IMG/VR virus record: IMGVR_UViG_3300032665_000217 | Span: 1 to 21,837 of that record | Direction: 5' to 3' (one strand) | Origin: a virus | DNA length: 21,837 bases | Shown: in pieces, positions 16,415-21,837 of the stretch | Layout: each line of letters begins with the position of its first letter | Position numbering within the stretch: position 1 is the first letter of the stretch | Notes under the pieces: generated by a model | Told to the model about the DNA's origin: nothing | What the model saw: the letters and a program-made list of their open reading frames with translations, nothing else | Databases searched by the model: none | Translations under genes and position numbers: made by a program

Positions 16415-16446
16415 AAAAAAATAAAGCATAGCCACGATGACTATGC
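16415..16446 (-). terminator. Strong Rho-independent terminator inside the leftward operon
   Basis: On the - strand GCATAGTCA, loop TCG, and TGGCTATGC form a 9-bp stem (one T-G wobble), followed at once by an 11-nt tract with ten T's (16425-16415). It lies after the 61-aa gene that ends at 16467 and separates the AAA+/nuclease/endolysin half from the replication half of the operon. Confidence 0.85.
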
Positions 16447-16466
16447 CGTCTATAACAGGTTGTGTC

Positions 16467-16652
16467 CTATTCAATAGGTGTTCGTCGAATAATTTCTTTT
16501 GCAATCTTGGCACGTTTTTTACCGCCTTCTTTAAACTTATCTAACATTTCGTATAAGACCTTAATGGACAATGCCTTAAGTCTATCTTTGCCTGTCTTAG
16601 TTTTAAACGGATTGGCATGTCGTTTGCTTTTATGAACTTGTTGTGTTGCCAT
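16467..16652 (-). CDS. Small very basic protein, unknown function
   Basis: 61 residues with about one third Lys/Arg, e.g. HKSKRHANPFKTKTGKDRL and GGKKRAKIAKEIIRR. No cysteine, no membrane segment. It may bind nucleic acid. GGAGG about 7 nt before the ATG is a good ribosome site, and the ATG overlaps the preceding stop (TAATG). It is the last gene before the terminator. Confidence 0.7.
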   Translation of the reverse strand: MATQQVHKSKRHANPFKTKTGKDRLKALSIKVLYEMLDKFKEGGKKRAKIAKEIIRRTPIE

Positions 16653-16888
16653 TATAATCCTCCAAATGCTTCTGCTAATTTTTTACTGTTATACTTATTT
16701 TCTTTGTTATACTCTTGAGATTGAGCTTCGTTTTTATACATGGGTGTAATAACTATATGATGCACATCTTTTAAATTAGAAAAATACTTTAAGTCGTCAG
16801 GTAGAAAAGTCCATACATGTCTAGCCCTTAAATTATTATTTGTGTCATATTCTTTATATTCCCAAGCATCAGGTTTAGTTGCTTGCAT
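16652..16888 (-). CDS. Small unknown phage protein
   Basis: 78 residues. The stretch around LRARHVWTFLPDDLKYF and VHHIVITPMYK suggests a compact alpha/beta domain; the C-terminus is Asn/Lys/Glu-rich and probably flexible. I do not recognise a family. It overlaps the endolysin gene upstream by 14 nt and the basic-protein gene by 1 nt, which suggests coupled translation. Confidence 0.7.
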   Translation of the reverse strand: MQATKPDAWEYKEYDTNNNLRARHVWTFLPDDLKYFSNLKDVHHIVITPMYKNEAQSQEYNKENKYNSKKLAEAFGGL

Positions 16889-17264
16889 ATTTAGTCGCCT
16901 CTTGTTTATAAAATATTATATGAGACCATTGTATAGCTTGTTGCAATTTCCACCATGACTTAGGCTTAGATATACTTGTATCATGGAACGATGTAGCACC
17001 ATAACTATAATCAGGTTCTAGCTTGTGCATTATACGCCATGCGAGCTGATAATAGTAAGGATTTATTTCATTCGGTTCGGGTGGCTTTACTTTTCCATAC
17101 CAACTGAACTGAGATGGTCGTTTCATTTCATAGCAAACATTCTTTGGATTAAAGTCTGCTCGTCTCATCAATACATATCCTACGGCAATTTGGGCTTGTT
17201 GTGGTTCTATGCTACTTTCCATAAATATGGTTGTGGCTAGACACGCCAATGCTTGGTCTATCAT
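16875..17264 (-). CDS. Endolysin, SleB/CwlJ-type cell wall hydrolase
   Basis: 129 residues covering one hydrolase domain. ACLATTIFMESS places a glutamate (E16) where the SleB/CwlJ (Hydrolase_2) family has its catalytic Glu. AVGYVLMRRADF, VCYEMKRPSQFSW (about 43-55) and GATSFH (89-94) match the order of that family's conserved blocks. Expected role: cleaving peptidoglycan glycan strands at lysis. No signal peptide or membrane anchor is visible, so a holin is needed; none is recognisable next to it. AAGGAGG before the ATG is the strongest ribosome site in its area, pointing to high expression. Confidence 0.85.
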   Translation of the reverse strand: MIDQALACLATTIFMESSIEPQQAQIAVGYVLMRRADFNPKNVCYEMKRPSQFSWYGKVKPPEPNEINPYYYQLAWRIMHKLEPDYSYGATSFHDTSISKPKSWWKLQQAIQWSHIIFYKQEATKYASN

Positions 17265-17278
17265 AATGACCCTCCTTA

Positions 17279-17296
17279 AAAACTGAAACCAGTTTT
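17279..17296 (-). promoter_or_regulatory. A/T-rich hairpin just before the endolysin ribosome site
   Basis: On the - strand AAAACTG, loop GTTT, CAGTTTT makes a perfect 7-bp stem, followed by one more T and then AAGGAGG. It may be a weak terminator, an RNA-processing site or a translation control element. It occupies the 39-nt gap after the DUF3310 gene. Confidence 0.45.
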
Positions 17297-17303
17297 ATTT
17301 AGA

Positions 17304-17564
17304 TTATTTTTTTGATTTTAGATATTCTTGAATGTCTCTAGCATACCATTCTATTTTGCCTGCTTCTTGAATAGGGTCGTCTTTGTCACCTAAACGACTA
17401 GCATATGCTATAAGAGTGCCTTTGATATAACCACAATATTCCTCTGTGGTTAGTTTTGCTTTGATGTAATCTGATGTTTCTATGCCACCTTTTGTGTAGT
17501 GAGATGGGCTATTTACCATATCAGATGTTATGGGTTTTGCTCCTGTGCCTTGTGTTTCTGTCAT
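17304..17564 (-). CDS. DUF3310 protein (T7 gp1.7-like)
   Basis: 86 residues. VNSPSHYTKGGIETSDYI is the hallmark opening of DUF3310, with GYIKGTLIAYASRLGDKDD and the KIEWYARDI helix completing the domain. In T7 the relative gp1.7 acts on nucleotides (thymidylate kinase-type activity); other members are uncharacterised, so a part in nucleotide supply is likely but not certain. The usual 'KYLxR' is altered to AYASR here. The gene starts in a TAATG overlap with the VRR-NUC gene, with AAAGGA upstream. Confidence 0.88.
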   Translation of the reverse strand: MTETQGTGAKPITSDMVNSPSHYTKGGIETSDYIKAKLTTEEYCGYIKGTLIAYASRLGDKDDPIQEAGKIEWYARDIQEYLKSKK

Positions 17565-17848
17565 TATAGTCCTTTCATTAGGGTTATAAGTTCATCTATA
17601 TTACTCTCATTTACCACGATTGCCAAGCCTTTATTATTGTTTATTAGGTTAATGTTGTGTTTTTGCAACTCGGTAAGTTTGTTATTACCTGCCTTACATT
17701 CTATCCCTATAAACTTTCCCTTATGACATACAACGATGTCAGGCACACCACTACTGCCATATCCACCTGTCTGTGGGAAAAAATAATAACAACCGACAAT
17801 GTCTAAAATTCTTTTAACTTGTTTCTTTACTTTGGCTTCGGGTGTCAT
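17564..17848 (-). CDS. VRR-NUC domain nuclease
   Basis: 94 residues, the stand-alone length of phage VRR-NUC proteins. MTPEAKVKKQVKRIL opens the domain; GYGSSGVPDIVV supplies D37, and GIECKAG gives E50 and K52, the PD-(D/E)XK catalytic set; LTELQ (Q62) follows. Such enzymes cut branched DNA and commonly occur with SNF2-type helicases, one of which lies in this operon. Probable role: resolving recombination or replication intermediates. The first 35 nt overlap the preceding gene. Confidence 0.92.
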   Translation of the reverse strand: MTPEAKVKKQVKRILDIVGCYYFFPQTGGYGSSGVPDIVVCHKGKFIGIECKAGNNKLTELQKHNINLINNNKGLAIVVNESNIDELITLMKGL

Positions 17849-18062
17849 TAACTTCCTTATCTAGTTGTTCGTTATAGTTTGCTATCTGTGTTGATGCAAA
17901 GTGAATACCTCTGATGATGCCTAATCTAAATGCATAGTAAAACATCTTAGCATCTTTCTCAGACCTTACACCTTTAGTATCATCTACATATTTATAATAA
18001 TTAGGGACGGCTACTTCAATGATATCCTGTTCAAGTTTTTGTTTCTGTTCTTCTTGGTTCAT
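17814..18062 (-). CDS. Small unknown protein
   Basis: 82 residues. A Gln/Glu-rich helix (2-14) is followed by a Tyr-rich part (NYYKYVDDTKG, then FYYAFRLGIIRGIHFAS) and an acidic/serine tail, which is the part overlapping the VRR-NUC start. No family recognised. AGGAG lies about 12 nt before the ATG, a long spacing. Confidence 0.65.
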   Translation of the reverse strand: MNQEEQKQKLEQDIIEVAVPNYYKYVDDTKGVRSEKDAKMFYYAFRLGIIRGIHFASTQIANYNEQLDKEVNDTRSQSKETS

Positions 18063-18216
18063 ATATTCTACTTACTCCTTCAAAGATACCTAATAAATCA
18101 TTAGGCTTAAAATCATTCTTGTTAAATGAGAATGGTGACTTTCTACCATTAGCGTGCTTGATATATCCTGTGACTACAATTTGTTCTACGATAATTTGTT
18201 TCTCTTTAGCTACCAT
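18031..18216 (-). CDS. Small unknown protein
   Basis: 61 residues. It begins with a beta-type stretch (KQIIVEQIVVTGYI), then HANGRKSPFSFNKNDFKPNDLLGIFEGV. No known family. It overlaps the preceding gene by 11 nt and the next by 32 nt, and AAAGGTG lies upstream of the ATG, which supports it as a real gene in the chain. Confidence 0.65.
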   Translation of the reverse strand: MVAKEKQIIVEQIVVTGYIKHANGRKSPFSFNKNDFKPNDLLGIFEGVSRIYEPRRTETKT

Positions 18217-18562
18217 CTTTTACACCTTTTAGTTCGTTGAGTTGCTCTTCATCTAAAATAACTATATAGAATGACTTTGATGCTCGCCAACCTATATACT
18301 CCATATTTTTAACAGGACAATTATACATTTGAAATTCAAACAAATCTCTATCCTCTGCTATTTTGTTAGGCGATGATGCCTTTGCAAATGTAAGTTTAGC
18401 TTTAATATAATTAGGCAAAGTATGTTCGTTAAATATTCTACGATGTCCTCTGCCTACAAACACATTATATTCATCACTTACATACACAGGAACTTTGTAT
18501 AAGATTTCTGTCCTAGAAGTTTCTATGGGTTCTATAACTTCTATTATAAGATTTTGAAACAT
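18206..18562 (-). CDS. Unknown protein preceded by a dyad/hairpin element
   Basis: 118 residues, beta-rich N-terminus (LIIEVIEPIETSRTEILYKVPVYV) and an acidic C-terminus (ILDEEQLNELKG). No family recognised. Its ribosome site (AAAGGAA) directly follows the first of the two AGTCTAC...GTAGACT dyads, so its expression is probably set by that element together with the VWA gene. Confidence 0.65.
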   Translation of the reverse strand: MFQNLIIEVIEPIETSRTEILYKVPVYVSDEYNVFVGRGHRRIFNEHTLPNYIKAKLTFAKASSPNKIAEDRDLFEFQMYNCPVKNMEYIGWRASKSFYIVILDEEQLNELKGVKDGS

Positions 18563-18577
18563 ACATTCCTTTGGTTG

Positions 18578-18596
18578 AGTCTACATGATGTAGACT
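18578..18596 (-). repeat. Dyad copy 1 (AGTCTACAT-N-ATGTAGACT), before an SD site
   Basis: A perfect 9-nt inverted repeat around one central base. On the - strand it follows the stop of the 340-aa gene (sharing one base) and precedes CAACCAAAGGAA and the ATG. As RNA it folds as a 7-8 bp stem with a 3-5 nt loop. A near-identical copy lies at 20843-20860. Confidence 0.75.
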
Positions 18597-19618
18597 TATT
18601 GTAATTGAACTAAGATATTTCCTTTAGTGTCACGGACTTCTATACCCCATCTAGAGTCGGGATAGTTTTTATCAAAGTCCCAGTATTTTACTTTAGTAAA
18701 TGTATTATGTAAAGTCTTGAGCCTATCACTAAATTTTCTTTTAAAGAATTCAAAATATATTATTGGTTTATATCTTGAAGGGTTATTATTACTTACTACC
18801 CAATACAAATCATGAATACCGAACCCAATCATATATAAATAACTTGCCGATACATAATCAGTTTTCCATAACTCATCAGCTTTATTTAATATAACTTCAC
18901 TATGATAATTACCTTCATTATCACTAGATACACACTCCTTAAATACATCTCTAATAGTTTCAACAAAGGATTCATTGTCCAATGTATTCATAAATGTTTT
19001 AATTATATTAAGTTTTTCTTTCTCAGCTTTTATGACTTCATTAGACTTAGTTCTATCTACATAGGGTATATCTATTGAATACCTTGATGACTCATGCAAT
19101 TCAAATGTATCTATATTGTATCTAAAGCCTTTGAATACAGGTATTTTAAGATTGTGTACATAAGACTTAATAATATTACCACCAGCTCTAGATGATTTCA
19201 TAGCAAATACTCTATGAGGTAAATATTGACTCCATATCATGTTTGAACCTTGATGCAAACTATTATGAGTTAGCTCTGCCGTATTATCATCTCTAACGAT
19301 AAAGAATGGTTTTTTATCATGGTTCCATGTAGAGTAATAAGGTATGTTAGCCATGTTTTTCCATCGGTATCCTAAGGCTGAATGATATTTATAAAACTTT
19401 TCAGGGTCATGTTCTTTCATCTGTTCAGCTTCATATGGGTCAAGATAATCTTCTACGAACCCACCCCAATAGTAAAGATGATATTCAATCTTACCATCAA
19501 CTTCTACGACTTTAAAGTATTTATGTCTATGAGTTCTACTAGCATACGGATACTCATCAGTATTCCGATAAGGTTTTGTGTTTGCTACTATTTGTTGTAA
19601 TGCTCTATAGCTTATCAT
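18596..19618 (-). CDS. Unknown AT-rich 340-aa protein next to the VWA gene
   Basis: 340 residues, rich in aromatic residues (many Tyr, Trp, Phe), without cysteine clusters, a signal peptide or membrane segments. Blocks such as EYHLYYWGGFVEDYLDPYEAE, KYHSALGYRW and FDKNYPDSRWGIEVRDTKGN suggest a folded alpha/beta protein, but I know no family. Its ATG follows the VWA stop directly (TAAATG) with AAGGAAG inside the VWA gene, so the two are translated together. Sample 60-nt rows are 22-30% G+C, against 40-45% in most rows sampled from the AAA+ and VWA genes, suggesting a different origin. A substrate or partner of the AAA+/VWA pair is a fair guess only. Confidence 0.75.
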   Translation of the reverse strand: MISYRALQQIVANTKPYRNTDEYPYASRTHRHKYFKVVEVDGKIEYHLYYWGGFVEDYLDPYEAEQMKEHDPEKFYKYHSALGYRWKNMANIPYYSTWNHDKKPFFIVRDDNTAELTHNSLHQGSNMIWSQYLPHRVFAMKSSRAGGNIIKSYVHNLKIPVFKGFRYNIDTFELHESSRYSIDIPYVDRTKSNEVIKAEKEKLNIIKTFMNTLDNESFVETIRDVFKECVSSDNEGNYHSEVILNKADELWKTDYVSASYLYMIGFGIHDLYWVVSNNNPSRYKPIIYFEFFKRKFSDRLKTLHNTFTKVKYWDFDKNYPDSRWGIEVRDTKGNILVQLQ

Positions 19619-20830
19619 TTAGTCTTCCTTTTTAATAACTTTACCATAGGTTGTAGGGAAATTACTTCGTTGCGTTATTAACCACAATGTCGGTGATGTG
19701 ATGTTCCATTTAATATCATCTTCAACATAGCCGTCGGTGAATACAATGACTGCCTCAGTTTGTATCTTATGTTTATTTATATATTCACTCACACTTGATA
19801 CATGAGTTCCACCACCACCTTCGGGTTTTAGTAATGACGCAATAGCATTGTATTGACTTGGTTCAAACACTTGCATCGAATGGACTTCGGTATCCCACCA
19901 TAACACACGAACTTTTGATGGATTACTTACTTCACAAATCGTCACCAGTTCCGTTGCAAACTCTGTAAGCTCTACGCTACCTATTGAACCTGATGTATCA
20001 ATCGCTACAATTAATTCACCCATACTCTCGTTCTCAATAGATGGCATATAAATATCATTGACCATAAGTCTTTTGTTAAACCTTCGCCAAGTATATTCAT
20101 CACTACCACGAGTTGCACTAGATATGAACTCACGCAATACCTCACGCCAATTAACTTTTGGTGTAAGTAAGTCTTGTATGGTTCTTGGTATCTTAGCACC
20201 GAGCCTGCCTGCCAATAGACTACCTTGCCTTATTGCATTGTCTATCTTACTTGCTTGCTCTGCTACTTGTTCAGGTGACATTGTTTGTGCGTTCTCAAAG
20301 TCGTGGTCATCTAATGTTTTCATATCTGATACATCGGGCTGACCATTACCATTGAGTCCACTACCTGTAGACTCACCCTTAGATTTCTTATCTTGTTGCT
20401 CTTTCTGTTTTTGTTTAAGATAGTTATATACTTCACGCACAGACCAATTATGAAACTTTGCATCATACAATGCATCATCGGGCAACTTAACTATGTTAGG
20501 GTTAAGTTGCTTAATGACATCGTTCACAACATAGTCGGCGGCGACATTAACTAAGTGAGGCTCTGCCTTAAACTCTTTGGTAAATCGTTGTATGTGTTTG
20601 AATGCGACATGAAGGTTCTCATGCATCACTAAGCCACATAACTCTTGGTCGGTTAGACCTTCAATAAACTTTCTACCATACTTCTTATTGACGCCGTCGG
20701 TGTATGCAGTAATATCTTTATCCTCAACACTACTCTTACCCATAAGGATAACACCTGAATACAATGCCGTGTCAGTATAGTTGAGCAAGGCAACATGAGC
20801 CTTCTTTAACCTCATCTCTTGACTAGCCAT
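19619..20830 (-). CDS. DUF2201-like protein: HExxH metallopeptidase-like domain plus VWA domain
   Basis: 403 residues. HENLH (70-74) with AADYVVND (97-104) reads as a zincin-like metal site. A Lys/Gln/Ser/Gly linker (about 137-165) follows. The C-terminal VWA domain has an intact MIDAS: DTSGS (278-282), GGGGTH (T342) and FTDG (D366). This HExxH-VWA pairing is the DUF2201 layout; its partners are usually MoxR-type AAA+ ATPases, and one lies directly upstream. CobT of cobaltochelatase is a more distant alternative. The function is unknown in phages; metal-dependent assembly or remodelling of a protein complex is inferred. The ribosome site AAGGAGG is excellent and sits right behind dyad copy 2. 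Confidence 0.88.
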   Translation of the reverse strand: MASQEMRLKKAHVALLNYTDTALYSGVILMGKSSVEDKDITAYTDGVNKKYGRKFIEGLTDQELCGLVMHENLHVAFKHIQRFTKEFKAEPHLVNVAADYVVNDVIKQLNPNIVKLPDDALYDAKFHNWSVREVYNYLKQKQKEQQDKKSKGESTGSGLNGNGQPDVSDMKTLDDHDFENAQTMSPEQVAEQASKIDNAIRQGSLLAGRLGAKIPRTIQDLLTPKVNWREVLREFISSATRGSDEYTWRRFNKRLMVNDIYMPSIENESMGELIVAIDTSGSIGSVELTEFATELVTICEVSNPSKVRVLWWDTEVHSMQVFEPSQYNAIASLLKPEGGGGTHVSSVSEYINKHKIQTEAVIVFTDGYVEDDIKWNITSPTLWLITQRSNFPTTYGKVIKKED

Positions 20831-20842
20831 ATTTCCTCCTTG

Positions 20843-20860
20843 AGTCTACAAGTGTAGACT
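20843..20860 (-). repeat. Dyad copy 2 (AGTCTACA-N2-TGTAGACT), before an SD site
   Basis: Perfect 8-nt arms around two bases. On the - strand it lies between the AAA+ stop and the AAGGAGG of the VWA gene. With copy 1 it shares AAGTCTACA and TGTAGACTCAA. An alternative pairing ACAAG/CTTGT overlaps the same bases, so two mutually exclusive hairpins are possible. Confidence 0.75.
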
Positions 20861-20865
20861 TGTTA

Positions 20866-21837
20866 TTAAAATAACTCATGGTTCTCTGATGCCCACTTCG
20901 TAATCTCTAGATTACTACGAGCTAGCTTTCTAGTCTTATCACTACGGATAATCATAGTAAAGAATATCGCTTGTATCTCAGAGCTATCAATACGCTTAAC
21001 AAACTTCATGAATGATGATAGTTCATCTTGAGTCTTGAGTCTATCTGTCGCTTGGAACATTAACATGAGTTGACCTGCCATATCCTCTGGAATATTAATA
21101 TCCATTGGGTTCTCAATAATCTTGTCAAACTCTGGTAATTGCTTATCAAGTTTAAGGAACGCACTCATATCTGCACTTGCACTCGCACCGATAGTCCCTG
21201 CCAATGCACACATCGTCGCATTATCACCAATGACATCTTGGTTATCTACAATGACTGACGCTTTAGCTAATGAACGAGGGCTACAGAAAGATAGCACAGG
21301 CTTACTAGGATTAAAGATATATGGGTTATCCTCTTGACCTACATCAAGATAACTATTCAATGCTCTTGGGAACATATACACCCATGCTCTAATCAACGGA
21401 TTGATATTGTTATTGCCTGCCCACTTGAGCCATGTATCCACATCGGGCTTTTGCATTTTCAATATACACACACGATTGCCTGCATGAGCTAACATCGTAT
21501 CACCTACACCATCACTTGCATTGTTACTTGTGCCGAACACGATTGAGCCTTGTGGTAACTCTACATCACCGACACATCTCTCTAGCATTAACCTAGTAAA
21601 GATAACTTGTAATAACTTCGGTGACTTCATGAACTCGTCTAGTAAGATAACCTTAGGCTTTGGACTATCTAGTTTAAACAAATTACCGACATAGCTCTCT
21701 AGTGTTTTGCTTTCGTGGTTCGGAATAGTCATAGATATATCTGACATATCTTTCACAGGGCAATCTACATAGATATAATCATAGTCATCGCCTAAGTCTT
21801 GCTCAATCATTTTGAGTAATGATGTCTTACCACAACC
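20866..21837 (-). CDS. MoxR/CobS-like AAA+ ATPase, N-terminus cut by window edge
   Basis: The frame runs to the window edge: the bases before the ATG at 21810 read GCGKTSLLK, the second half of a Walker A loop, so the real start lies outside. At least 323 residues are visible. Counting from that internal Met, VILLDEF (54-60) is Walker B and VFGTSNN the sensor 1 asparagine. AGNRVCILKMQKPD and PRALNSYLD match the order seen in MoxR and CobS types (AAA_5). Such ATPases work as hexamers that remodel a partner through a VWA protein, encoded next. CobS identity (metal insertion into cobalamin precursors, found in some phages) cannot be ruled out. Confidence 0.88.
   Translation of the reverse strand, partial: GCGKTSLLKMIEQDLGDDYDYIYVDCPVKDMSDISMTIPNHESKTLESYVGNLFKLDSPKPKVILLDEFMKSPKLLQVIFTRLMLERCVGDVELPQGSIVFGTSNNASDGVGDTMLAHAGNRVCILKMQKPDVDTWLKWAGNNNINPLIRAWVYMFPRALNSYLDVGQEDNPYIFNPSKPVLSFCSPRSLAKASVIVDNQDVIGDNATMCALAGTIGASASADMSAFLKLDKQLPEFDKIIENPMDINIPEDMAGQLMLMFQATDRLKTQDELSSFMKFVKRIDSSEIQAIFFTMIIRSDKTRKLARSNLEITKWASENHELF

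Noticed and set aside
1-21837. tRNA genes, CRISPR arrays, diversity-generating retroelements, integrase or attachment sites
   Set aside because: Looked for on both strands by eye; no cloverleaf, regularly spaced repeats, reverse transcriptase or integrase motifs were seen.

Overview
The window is a piece of an AT-rich double-stranded DNA tailed-phage genome (or a prophage or uncultivated-virus contig). The evidence is a nearly gap-free array of short overlapping genes, a phage-type replication set, a giant virion-type protein and an endolysin. Shine-Dalgarno sites and sigma70-like promoters point to a bacterial host. The mix (family A polymerase, AEP-type primase-helicase, giant internal protein) fits a podovirus-like phage of a Gram-negative aquatic bacterium, but no tail gene is visible that would prove morphology or host. 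No tRNA, rRNA, CRISPR array, integrase or insertion sequence was seen.

Left arm (1-5869, + strand): the last 39 codons of an unknown gene, then a 1912-codon gene for a 'polyvalent'-type protein. It has a zincin HExxH protease motif and a C-terminal region like the PLxRFG and large-polyvalent-protein-associated domains, so it is probably a virion or ejected protein. It meets the leftward operon tail to tail, with directly adjacent stop codons.

Right part (5870-21837, - strand, read from right to left): about 24 genes in one dense leftward array. In order of transcription: a MoxR/CobS-like AAA+ ATPase (5' end cut by the window), a HExxH + VWA protein and an unknown AT-rich 340-aa protein; then small unknown proteins, a VRR-NUC nuclease, a DUF3310 protein and a SleB-like endolysin; then more small proteins and a strong intrinsic terminator (16415-16446). 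After this come a zinc-finger protein, family A DNA polymerase, a small conserved protein, a RecB/Cas4-like Fe-S nuclease, an HNH-like protein, a SNF2-type helicase, two proteins of unknown role (one with a basic AT-hook-like tail), a four-cysteine protein that may bind ssDNA, a small HTH protein, the AEP primase-helicase, and a small conserved protein at the end. The polymerase, primase-helicase, SNF2 helicase and two nucleases would together give a largely self-sufficient replication and recombination set.

Regulatory structure is richer than the dense packing suggests. Two near-identical dyads (core AGTCTAC...GTAGACT) sit directly before the ribosome sites of two genes in the AAA+/VWA region. 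A consensus TTGACA promoter overlaps an 8-bp dyad before the SNF2 helicase, and a second TATAAT promoter lies before the HNH-like gene. Both promoters place the -10 box 6 nt from an ATG without a Shine-Dalgarno site, so leaderless mRNAs are possible. Function calls rest on motif reading only; no database search was run.
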